From Minisyncoccota bacterium (GTDB lineage: Bacteria; Patescibacteriota; Minisyncoccia; SW-4-49-11): a stretch of DNA of 6,220 nt. The stretch lies in contig JAHEOE010000018.1 in the NCBI GenBank assembly GCA_018609785.1, positions 1-6,220 of the forward strand. The letters are read 5' to 3'. Below the pieces are notes generated by a model. The model did no database searches and was not told where the DNA came from. It saw nothing but the letters and a program-made list of their open reading frames with translations. This document shows, piece by piece, positions 1 to 5,359 of this stretch. Position 1 is the stretch's first letter. Every line of letters begins with the position of its first letter. The translations under genes were made by a program, and so were the position numbers.

Positions 1-171
1 GAGAAGTATTATTTTTTGGCAAGCATTGTAATAAATATGAGTTTGGTAATTATCATAACGGGCATGTTCAATAACGGATTATTAATGGGATTCATTTGGA
101 TGGTTTTGGGTGTTTTATCCGCACTGACCATTTGGGGAACCGAGATTGTACGGCAGTCGACAGACGAATAA
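1..171 (+). CDS. C-terminal end of a small membrane protein (partial, runs off the left edge)
   Basis: Frame 1 is open from the first base to a TAA at 169-171, giving 56 residues of a protein whose start lies outside the window. Two hydrophobic stretches are visible, at about residues 5-22 (rich in Leu, Ile, Val and Met) and 27-46 (with two Trp). They are separated by a short Asn/Gly turn, so this looks like a two-helix hairpin in the membrane. The tail is short and polar, with Arg, Gln, Asp and Glu. No family motif is recognisable, so no function is assigned. No clear intrinsic terminator follows directly. The open frame and the membrane-like composition support a real gene, but a chance open frame of 57 codons cannot be excluded. 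Confidence 0.55.
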   Translation, partial: EKYYFLASIVINMSLVIIITGMFNNGLLMGFIWMVLGVLSALTIWGTEIVRQSTDE

Positions 172-180
172 TCAAGGCCC

Positions 181-199
181 AAATAAAAACCATCTCAAA
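181..199 (+). repeat. Direct repeat, left copy (AAATAAAAACCATCTCAAA)
   Basis: This 19-base sequence recurs at 642-658 with one deleted A and one T-to-C change. The core ACCATCTCAAA is also matched, loosely, in both arms of the inverted repeat downstream of the recombinase. It may be a binding or crossover site for the recombinase, or a chance match in AT-rich DNA. Confidence 0.5.
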
Positions 200-214
200 C
201 ATATACGTATAGTA

Positions 215-220
215 TATACT
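215..220 (+). promoter_or_regulatory. Possible -10 box (TATACT) upstream of the micro-ORF
   Basis: TATACT lies in a run of overlapping palindromes (ATACGTAT, AGTATATACT). The same hexamer is the -10 of the two better promoters on the other strand. No good -35 box is found 17 bases upstream, so this is weak. If used, transcription would start near 227, just before the CCTCCTT that can mask the ribosome site. Confidence 0.25.
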
Positions 221-229
221 TCCTGTTTT

Positions 230-269
230 CCTCCTTTTTAAAGAGTGACCATTCAAACTTCGAAGGAGG
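230..269 (+). promoter_or_regulatory. Possible hairpin masking a ribosome binding site
   Basis: CCTCCTT at 230-236 is exactly complementary to AAGGAGG at 263-269, and G-U pairs could extend the stem by one on each side. The loop is 26 bases. In a + strand RNA this would hide the first Shine-Dalgarno element of the micro-ORF at 274, while the second (GGAGGTGA, 270-277) would lie at or beyond its edge. The pairing is seen in the sequence; a regulatory role is inference. Confidence 0.35.
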
Positions 270-273
270 GGAG

Positions 274-366
274 GTGAAACGAGATGTTACAGGGATACTC
301 CTTGGTTATCTAAATAGATATAAACAGAGTATAATTGGTATTATACTCTGTTTATGGAGTAATTAA
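274..366 (+). CDS. Possible micro-ORF of 30 residues, hydrophobic (alternative 9-residue peptide at 284-313)
   Basis: A purine run at 263-277 combines AAGGAGG and GGAGGTGA, the latter a perfect eight-base match to the 16S rRNA tail. Two starts fit. GTG at 274, four bases after AAGGAGG, opens 30 codons to TAA at 364-366; the peptide begins Val/Met-Lys-Arg-Asp, has Lys, Arg and Tyr in the middle, and ends in a hydrophobic Ile/Leu/Cys/Trp segment, like a small membrane peptide. ATG at 284, six bases after GGAGGTGA, has the better spacing but gives only nine residues before TAA at 311-313. The second half of the longer frame is encoded by the perfect hairpin at 320-355. It could be a small membrane protein, a leader peptide or a type I toxin-like peptide. 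The ribosome site is the main evidence; no family is recognised. Confidence 0.35.
   Translation: MKRDVTGILLGYLNRYKQSIIGIILCLWSN
320..355. repeat. Perfect 16-bp inverted repeat with a 4-base loop
   Basis: Positions 320-335 and 340-355 are exact reverse complements around the loop TGGT. A T-run follows neither arm on either strand, so it is not a classical terminator. A weaker hairpin (356-371) abuts it. It may act as an RNA stability element, an operator, or a structure coupled to translation of the short ORF that runs into it. Confidence 0.7.
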
Positions 367-438
367 ACTCCTTTATGCATATTACGGCATATATGTGCCT
401 TTTCTCCGAAAAACATCATGAATATCACAGCTATCATC

Positions 439-452
439 CTCGATATATCGAG
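439..452. repeat. 14-bp perfect palindrome (CTCGATATATCGAG)
   Basis: The sequence equals its own reverse complement over 14 bases, the form expected of a dimeric repressor site or a small hairpin. It lies about 210 bases upstream of the recombinase start. No regulator gene is visible in the window, so its role is unknown. Confidence 0.5.
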
Positions 453-552
453 CGTAATATACCACTTTTAAAATCGACTTCCGACTTTGAGAGTCTCTCT
501 TCAATTTGATATGGCCTCTATAGGTCGTTATTTATTATTCCAATCGGTTTTT

Positions 553-570
553 CTGGCTTCGCTGGCTTCG
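553..570 (+). repeat. Tandem duplicate of CTGGCTTCG
   Basis: Two exact head-to-tail copies at 553-561 and 562-570 are followed by a related CCGGCTTC at 576-583. They sit just upstream of the likely recombinase promoter and could be activator or recombinase-binding iterons, or a simple slippage duplication. Confidence 0.55.
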
Positions 571-592
571 GGATTCCGGCTTCTTTTCAATA

Positions 593-601
593 TGATATAC
601 T
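593..601 (+). promoter_or_regulatory. Likely extended -10 promoter for the recombinase
   Basis: TGATATACT fits an extended -10 (TG, one base, TATACT). No good -35 box is found, which extended -10 promoters tolerate. A start near 608 would give a leader of about 55 bases. The 12-bp palindrome TGTATATATACA (601-612) directly overlaps the expected start of transcription and could be an autoregulatory site. Confidence 0.4.
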
Positions 602-641
602 GTATATATACACGGAAATATATCAATTCATAGAAAGCTTG

Positions 642-658
642 AAATAAAACCACCTCAA
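642..658 (+). repeat. Direct repeat, right copy (AAATAAAACCACCTCAA)
   Basis: This copy matches 181-199 except for one missing A and one T-to-C change. It ends five bases before the recombinase ATG, so anything that binds it could also block recombinase translation or transcription. Confidence 0.5.
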
Positions 659-663
659 TAGGT

Positions 664-1722
664 ATGACCCATACTACCTCCCAAACCAACACAGCCGATT
701 CTGTGTTGCCAATGTACGAAGAATTTTTGCTTTCTTTGCAGATTAGCAACTATTCCATATCGACCTTGAAAAATTATGAGCGTGATCTTCAGACGTTGGC
801 CGAATTTTTACGAGAACGAGATCTTTCATTTTCGGATATGTCCAAACAGACCATTGATCAATATAAGGCCGAACTCATTGCCAACCAACGACAGACACTC
901 AAGCAAAAAAAATCGAGTTCGGCTCTAAATGCCAAATCCATTAACCGTATGCTGACGACATTGCGGTCGTATTTGACGTTCCTTATTGACCGAGACGAAG
1001 ACGTACCGATCATTCCACAACAGATCAAACTTCTCAAAAAAGAAAAAAAGGTTACGCACATACCGGATCTCAGTGACGTGCTGACATTTGTAGAAGCGCC
1101 TGAGCATTTGGAATCCAACGAATTTATCGGACTGCGCAACCGTACGATTATGGAAATGATGTTGGCTTCGGGAATGCGTATTTCAGAAGTACTTAGTCTG
1201 CAAAATACAAATGTGGAGGATTCCGGTAAAATGTATGTAACCGGCAAAGGACATAAACAACGGTTTGTATATTTAACGCCACGCGCTCGACGTCTCCTCC
1301 ATCGGTATAGAGAGCAGAGGAGAGAAGTCATTCAATCCGCCCTCCCCTCCCCGTTTGATACCGACGAATACGTCGATAAATTTACCTATCTTTTCGTGAC
1401 CAAAAAGACCTTTGACGGCATAACGGACTATGTTAAAAACCATTACTACCTTCCCGATTATGTCTTTGAGAGTCACATCTCGGATAATTATATCCAGGCC
1501 AAATTCAAAGAGTACCGCCTTCAATTAGGTTTTAGCTCCCCTATTTCCCCGCATACCTTGCGTCATGCGTTTGCGACGTATCTCGCGGAGTCGGGCGCCA
1601 GTCCCGCGGCAATTCAAATTCTGTTGGGACACGAGTCGTTGGAGACGACGACCACGTACGTCAACGCTTCCGAGCGTTTTGCGGAAGAGACGCATACGGA
1701 TTATCATCCGGTGAAGAAATAG
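664..1722 (+). CDS. Tyrosine-type site-specific recombinase (Xer/phage integrase family)
   Basis: The enzyme cuts and rejoins DNA through a phosphotyrosine intermediate. The 352 residues show the expected two domains. Residues about 17-110 are a core-binding SAM-like domain (MYEEFLLSLQISNYSISTLK onward), and about 132-352 are the catalytic domain. All catalytic residues are visible: Arg172 (in GMRISEVL), Lys195 (in TGKGHK), His297 and Arg300 (in SPHTLRHAFATYL), His323 (in LLGHESLETTTTY) and nucleophile Tyr332. The protein is longer than XerC/XerD (about 300 residues), mainly through an extra segment at about 226-290, between the Lys-bearing strands and the HxxR box, rich in Tyr, Asp and Lys. 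The start at 664 has only a weak AGG-like site; ATG at 712, just before the core-binding domain, is an alternative. Repeats on both sides of the gene may be its sites. It could be a chromosome-dimer resolvase or a mobile-element integrase; no cargo genes are seen. Confidence 0.93.
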   Translation: MTHTTSQTNTADSVLPMYEEFLLSLQISNYSISTLKNYERDLQTLAEFLRERDLSFSDMSKQTIDQYKAELIANQRQTLKQKKSSSALNAKSINRMLTTLRSYLTFLIDRDEDVPIIPQQIKLLKKEKKVTHIPDLSDVLTFVEAPEHLESNEFIGLRNRTIMEMMLASGMRISEVLSLQNTNVEDSGKMYVTGKGHKQRFVYLTPRARRLLHRYREQRREVIQSALPSPFDTDEYVDKFTYLFVTKKTFDGITDYVKNHYYLPDYVFESHISDNYIQAKFKEYRLQLGFSSPISPHTLRHAFATYLAESGASPAAIQILLGHESLETTTTYVNASERFAEETHTDYHPVKK

Positions 1723-1746
1723 GCGTAGGCGGGAGTTGGTATTTGG

Positions 1747-1939
1747 AATTCAGTATCTAGAGACCATTTCAAAATTATTTAAGGTGAAATTCTATGAAGG
1801 CGACAGAGACGTATTCACTGCCATTAACGCCTACGGCCTACCCATACCCAAAATTCGTTCATACGCTCTATCGCCTTCATATGCGTGTGATAAATATTCC
1901 GAAAGAATATTTTTGAGATGGCTTCTAGTATATAGAATT
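1747..1939. repeat. Long imperfect inverted repeat between the recombinase and GAPDH
   Basis: Two pairs of segments face each other. The outer pair, 1747-1780 and 1905-1939, matches at about 26 of 34 aligned positions with one gap. The inner pair, 1793-1814 and 1861-1881, matches at 20 of 22 with one gap. The central loop is 1815-1860, and the right half contains its own 8-bp hairpin (1892-1899 with 1905-1912). The octamer TATTTGGA occurs just outside each end (1740-1747 and 1950-1957) as a direct repeat. Candidates are a MITE-like element, a folded recombination site used by the adjacent recombinase, or a bidirectional transcription stop for the two convergent genes. No transposase gene lies inside. 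Confidence 0.6.
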
Positions 1940-1974
1940 TAGAATTTACTATTTGGAGAATTGGGTTACTCTCC

Positions 1975-2991
1975 TTACAAACGCTCACAGACATCTTCGA
2001 CATGACGCATAAGCATACTGACATATCCCCATTCATTGTCATACCAGGCCATAACCTTAACCAGATTACCATCCACAACACGCGTCATATCAGTGTCCAC
2101 GATGGAGGCGTGCCCATCTCCCAGAATATCGGTGGAGACCAACGGATCTTCGGTGACGGTTAACACGCCTTGCCACCGTTCCTGATTTGCCGCGTCCCGA
2201 AGAATATCATTCACTTCTTCGGCAGTTGTCTCACGTCCGGCCAGGAACGTGACGTCAATTATCGAACCGGACGGAACCGGAACCCGAACCGCGACACCGT
2301 CAAAAACACCATCAAACTGAGGCATGGTTCGTCCGACCGCTTTAGCCGCGCCGGTACTGGACGGAATAATATTTACCGCTCCCGCTCGACCGCGTCGAGT
2401 TTTCTTAGACGGTTGATCAATCAGGCTTTGACTTGAGGTATACCCATGGACCGTGGAAAGCATTGCCTTCTCTACGCCGACGGTCTCATCCAAGACAGCA
2501 ACCACCGGATTGGTGGCGTTGGTCGTGCAGGAGGCATTTGAAGAAATGGTGCACGTGTCAAGGTCGGTTTCGTTGATGGCGGGCGTCACGTGCGTGGTGT
2601 TGTCCGCGGGGGCGGAAATAACCACGCGCTTGGCACCTGCGTCAACATGAGCTTGAGAAGCTTTTTTTGAAGTAAAAACTCCCGTACTCTCAATAACTAT
2701 GTCCACGTCATACTCGGCCCATGGCAAGTTGGTCGGATCTTTTTCCGAAAAGAACGGAATTTTCTGATCGTTAACCACCAAATAGTTCCTCTCCCCTTCT
2801 GTCTTAACTTCTACATCGGGACGAATATGGTTATACACGGAATCATATTTCAATAGATATGCCAAGTTCTCAATATCTCCGAGGTCGTTAATGGCAACAA
2901 TAGTTACATCATCCCGAGTTTCTTCGGAGAGAGCACGTTTAAAGAAGTTACGTCCGATACGTCCGAATCCGTTAATGGCAAGGCGTTTCAT
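1975..2991 (-). CDS. gap: Glyceraldehyde-3-phosphate dehydrogenase, class I
   Basis: It catalyses the NAD-dependent oxidative phosphorylation of glyceraldehyde 3-phosphate to 1,3-bisphosphoglycerate in glycolysis, in the cytoplasm as a tetramer. The 338 residues match the usual family length. The N-terminal Rossmann domain starts with INGFGRIGRN (residues 6-15), and Asp36 in AINDL is the residue typical of NAD preference. The catalytic site is SNASCTTN with Cys155, and the general base is His182 in STVHGYT. NIIPSSTGAAKAVG and the C-terminal WYDNEWGY are further family signatures. The ATG at 2991 has no visible Shine-Dalgarno site. It starts 14 bases after the cysteine-rich microprotein, so it may be co-transcribed with the protease unit. 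No strong terminator follows; the inverted repeat beyond the stop may serve. It converges with the recombinase. Confidence 0.97.
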   Translation of the reverse strand: MKRLAINGFGRIGRNFFKRALSEETRDDVTIVAINDLGDIENLAYLLKYDSVYNHIRPDVEVKTEGERNYLVVNDQKIPFFSEKDPTNLPWAEYDVDIVIESTGVFTSKKASQAHVDAGAKRVVISAPADNTTHVTPAINETDLDTCTISSNASCTTNATNPVVAVLDETVGVEKAMLSTVHGYTSSQSLIDQPSKKTRRGRAGAVNIIPSSTGAAKAVGRTMPQFDGVFDGVAVRVPVPSGSIIDVTFLAGRETTAEEVNDILRDAANQERWQGVLTVTEDPLVSTDILGDGHASIVDTDMTRVVDGNLVKVMAWYDNEWGYVSMLMRHVEDVCERL

Positions 2992-3005
2992 AAGATCAAT
3001 TTGAG

Positions 3006-3104
3006 TTAGTTTTTGGTAGTATTACAGGCGCACACCTGTTCGTTGCATTCCGAGCATACTTGCGATGATTGTTTGCAAGCGCATTTGGTACAGCTACATG
3101 ACAT
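3006..3104 (-). CDS. Cysteine-rich microprotein, metallothionein-like (32 residues)
   Basis: ATG at 3104 opens 32 codons to TAA at 3006-3008. Eight residues are Cys (3, 5, 8, 10, 17, 20, 25, 27), arranged as CxCxxCxC, six residues, CxxC, four residues, CxC. The rest is mostly Ser, Thr, Lys, Gln, Asn and Glu, with no aromatic residue and no His. This composition and the CxC spacing are typical of metallothioneins, which bind zinc, copper or cadmium through thiolates. A chance frame with this spacing is unlikely. It lies 12 bases after the protease stop and 14 before GAPDH, on the same strand. There is no Shine-Dalgarno site; the bases before ATG are CTCCTCCT. The frame is the same as the protease frame, so it could also be the separated tail of an older, longer protein. 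Function and expression are inferred, not shown. Confidence 0.6.
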   Translation of the reverse strand: MSCSCTKCACKQSSQVCSECNEQVCACNTTKN

Positions 3105-3116
3105 AGGAGGAGAGTA

Positions 3117-5012
3117 TTATTTTATAAGAGCTCCAGTTTCCAGGAGGTTTAGGGTGTCCCGCCCTACTTTTTTAACGTTGCCCCAAGCATATCCTCGTTC
3201 CAGAAAAACTTCAGCCGAGAGAACGGGACGTTTATTTCGCCCATCAACAATATACACTCGCGATTCATCCGCCAACAGACTGCCGCTTCGGGGAAGAACG
3301 GGATCCCCTTTTTCAAATTGCGCCAGCTTCTCATCCGAGATTTGTACTGTATCATCCCAGCCGTACCGATTGAGGAAAATATCCGGATTAAAAAACGGTC
3401 GTTTCTTATCATTTTCTATGAGGAAAACTCCGGAACTTGATGGTGAATAGACTACAGAACCATTGGGTACGTAGTTGGGATTATCAAATTCCGCGCCGGT
3501 CGGATGCGCGTTAATAACATCCGAAGGGAGCGTTCGTACGTCTTCCCAATCATAGCCGGCATCCAAAAATACATCCGGACCTTTAATCGGTCGACGGGTT
3601 CCTTCTTCTATAACATATACACTTTGTTGATCCGCCACAAGCGAACCATCTCGCAACGGTAAGCGCTCACCGGTCGGGTACAGACTCAATTGTTCGGGAT
3701 TGGTCACCACAATATTCTCCCATTTGTAATCATACGAGAGGAATACACTCGGGTGCGGAATCGGGCGCTTCTTGCCGTTTTCCAGCAGATACACTCCCGA
3801 TTCCGGAGAGCGAATCAAAGTCCCGTCCGGATAACGCAACGTTTGTATCACCCCGGCAATGTCCAAACGATTATGTGACTTGTATGCGTTCAAAAGACTA
3901 TATGCTCTTTGAGGAGATATATCCTCATATATCGCGTCCCAAACAGACAATACTCCCGCCGTCATAGCCGCCGATATGGATGTTCCTGTCTGATATTCCA
4001 ACTGACTCTTATTATTCAAGGTAAGAATCTGTTCTCCCGGGGCAAGTACATCGACATGGGTACCGTAATTTGAAGAAGATGTACGACTTCCGCTCTTCCC
4101 GTGTCCTCCCACACCGATAATCCAATCTTCATCTTCTTCGTTGGATACCGGGGTTCTCTTATTACTATCCGTAATCTGAATACCACTGTTTCCCGCGGCT
4201 CCTACTACAATAACGTCCTTTTTGTGAGCTTTTTCTATTACACTGTTCAATTGATCGGAATATTGGGAAACCAAACTCAGATTTATAATATCCGCATTAT
4301 TTTCAACCGCATAGTCAATTCCTTTAATCAGATTGGAAAGTTTTCCTCTTCCGTCTTCCTGTAAAACACGTACGGGCATTATTTCCACGGCGTTATTAAT
4401 ACCGGCAATTTTCGTGTTGTTATTGGTATGCGCCGCGATAACACTTGCCATTGCCGTGCCATGTCCGTTTTCATCAGCCGGCTCTGTGTCCGTATCGAGA
4501 AAATCTTTTCCCGGAGTTAATTTCCCGCTTAGTTCATCAATCTCATTTACCCCCGTATCTATCACGGCTACAGTAGTGGACGTATCAACTCGATCAATTT
4601 CCCGAAAAACATCGGTATACCCGATATCTATTCCGGGTTGTCCCTCCTCCCCAAGTATGGATTGCCCGCTATTTTTCAAGGACCACTGTTTATCAAATTG
4701 CGGATCGTTCGGTTGTGAAGACGCTATTTGAACAGTATGATTACGCTCTACCGAGATAACACATGGTCGGTTCCGTAATTCCCGTACACTTTTTGACGAC
4801 GTCTCGGTAAGCACGATATGATCGGTAACCCGCTCAACATTCTCGTCAACGTGTTCGCTCGTCTGTACTATATTACAGTCAGGACTTTTTTCAATAAGAT
4901 ACTCCTGACCGCTCCCTCGGACTACGGAAGGAGACAGACCGACCAAAACAAAAACGGCAACAAAACTTATTAAATAATCAGTTTGAATGGGAAGATTCTT
5001 CGGTCTCTTCAT
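3117..5012 (-). CDS. Secreted subtilisin-like serine protease (S8) with four C-terminal repeats
   Basis: Numbering is from the ATG at 5012 (631 residues); a TTG at 5015 would add one. Residues 1-35 look like a signal peptide or membrane anchor, with basic Lys/Arg then a hydrophobic YLISFVAVFVLVGL core. About 36-95 resemble an I9-type propeptide, ending near RNHTVQI. The S8 catalytic domain (about 103-392) has Asp152 (VAVIDTGV), His184 (NGHGTAMAS), oxyanion Asn275 (GAAGNSG) and Ser345 (GTSISAAMTAG), so it should be active. From about 394 to the end are four related repeats of 55-60 residues: a DGTLI/DGSLV/NGSVV/SGSLL opening, VYLLENGKKRP-like, a VFL plus Tyr/Trp segment, and a TG or KG near the end. 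These are probably a cell-surface or substrate-binding module. The start lies inside xseB with a 35-base overlap and no good ribosome site, suggesting translational coupling. It probably acts outside the cell; its substrate is unknown. Confidence 0.94.
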   Translation of the reverse strand: MKRPKNLPIQTDYLISFVAVFVLVGLSPSVVRGSGQEYLIEKSPDCNIVQTSEHVDENVERVTDHIVLTETSSKSVRELRNRPCVISVERNHTVQIASSQPNDPQFDKQWSLKNSGQSILGEEGQPGIDIGYTDVFREIDRVDTSTTVAVIDTGVNEIDELSGKLTPGKDFLDTDTEPADENGHGTAMASVIAAHTNNNTKIAGINNAVEIMPVRVLQEDGRGKLSNLIKGIDYAVENNADIINLSLVSQYSDQLNSVIEKAHKKDVIVVGAAGNSGIQITDSNKRTPVSNEEDEDWIIGVGGHGKSGSRTSSSNYGTHVDVLAPGEQILTLNNKSQLEYQTGTSISAAMTAGVLSVWDAIYEDISPQRAYSLLNAYKSHNRLDIAGVIQTLRYPDGTLIRSPESGVYLLENGKKRPIPHPSVFLSYDYKWENIVVTNPEQLSLYPTGERLPLRDGSLVADQQSVYVIEEGTRRPIKGPDVFLDAGYDWEDVRTLPSDVINAHPTGAEFDNPNYVPNGSVVYSPSSSGVFLIENDKKRPFFNPDIFLNRYGWDDTVQISDEKLAQFEKGDPVLPRSGSLLADESRVYIVDGRNKRPVLSAEVFLERGYAWGNVKKVGRDTLNLLETGALIK

Positions 5013-5211
5013 CAAATGTACGCTTTACTTGGTGAATTTTATTTTCCACTTCCTGAAGTTTGGATTTACAGATTTTACTTAAGTGAACCCCGCGTTCAAA
5101 CTTTTTAATTCCCTCTTCCAATCCTACCTCGCCACGTTCGAATTCCTTGGTTAGGGTTTCCAACTCCTCAAATGCTTTCGAAAATTGGGGGTCTTTTGTA
5201 TTTTCTGCCAT
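4978..5211 (-). CDS. xseB: Exodeoxyribonuclease VII small subunit
   Basis: XseB binds several-fold to XseA to form exonuclease VII, which degrades single-stranded DNA from both ends in repair and recombination. The 77 residues match the usual family length of about 70-85. The family core is clear at about residues 11-62: FEELETLTKEFERGEVGLEE, then GIKKFERGVHLSKICKSKLQ, an antiparallel helical pair, followed by an acidic Ser/Glu tail. I chose ATG at 5211 over the upstream GTG at 5229. The GTG would lie in the predicted promoter, and conserved family sequence begins only after the ATG. The tail overlaps the protease start by 35 bases in another frame, so the two are likely one transcript. xseA is not in the window. 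Confidence 0.92.
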   Translation of the reverse strand: MAENTKDPQFSKAFEELETLTKEFERGEVGLEEGIKKFERGVHLSKICKSKLQEVENKIHQVKRTFDEETEESSHSN

Positions 5212-5219
5212 ATACTCCG

Positions 5220-5249
5220 AGTATAGCACAGTTCTTGTAAGTATGCCAA
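5220..5249 (-). promoter_or_regulatory. Promoter for xseB and the downstream protease-GAPDH run
   Basis: On the minus strand TTGGCA (5244-5249) and TATACT (5220-5225) are 18 bases apart. The xseB ATG begins nine bases after the -10, so the mRNA would start within about two bases of the ATG and be leaderless or nearly so. The -10 lies in a 15-base palindrome (5211-5225, TATACTC/GAGTATA) that could be an operator. Confidence 0.6.
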
Positions 5250-5276
5250 TAGGAAGTGGAAATTGATTGAGTTAAA

Positions 5277-5309
5277 TATAAAAAAGAGGATAATCACACA
5301 TTATCCTCT
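5277..5309 (-). terminator. Intrinsic terminator after the 151-residue protein gene
   Basis: The perfect 10-bp stem AGAGGATAAT/ATTATCCTCT (5285-5294 with 5300-5309) has a 5-base loop. On the minus strand a T-rich run (TTTTTATATTT) follows at once. It separates this gene from the xseB unit, which has its own promoter. Confidence 0.85.
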
Positions 5310-5359
5310 ACAGAACTATACACATATATTACGCCGGGTTTGCTCTACTAAGAGACATT

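Larger units (their letters stand above)
172..663. other. Long intergenic region with several structured elements
   Basis: This 492-base gap between the membrane-protein fragment and the recombinase is AT-rich and has no long open frame that looks real. It contains a direct repeat shared by its two ends (181-199 and 642-658), two possible -10 boxes, a possible micro-ORF with a strong ribosome site, a perfect 16-bp hairpin (320-355), and a smaller hairpin at 356-371 (GGAGT/ACTCC). There is also a weak GGCA/TGCC hairpin at 386-399 followed by TTTT, a 14-bp palindrome (439-452) and a tandem 9-mer (553-570). The sequence is more structured than typical filler and could hold a small RNA. No tRNA or known riboswitch was recognised. 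Confidence 0.6.

Noticed and set aside
528..749. Minus-strand open frame of 73 codons across the recombinase start
   Set aside because: It overlaps the promoter and start of a clearly real gene, has no ribosome site, and its peptide has no family-like pattern.
858..1331. Minus-strand open frame of 157 codons inside the recombinase
   Set aside because: It is antisense to conserved catalytic sequence; its composition (Arg, Ser, Cys rich) is typical of a shadow frame.
1747..1939. Canonical integron attC site
   Set aside because: The paired RYYYAAC and GTTRRRY core boxes could not be identified at the ends, and no cassette array or clear integron integrase signature is seen.
3117..3119. Reassigned stop codon joining the protease and the Cys-rich tail
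   Set aside because: UAA ends other clear genes here (GAPDH, the edge gene, the 151-residue protein) and UGA ends xseB, so no recoding is supported.
3102..3142. Separate promoter for the Cys-rich frame and GAPDH (TGGAAA-17-TAATAC on the minus strand)
   Set aside because: Both boxes match consensus poorly and lie in protease coding sequence; too weak to list as a feature.
3013..3450. Plus-strand open frame of 145 codons over the protease C-terminus
   Set aside because: It is antisense to the repeat domain and to the Cys-rich frame; the peptide is an Arg/Ser-rich shadow without motifs.
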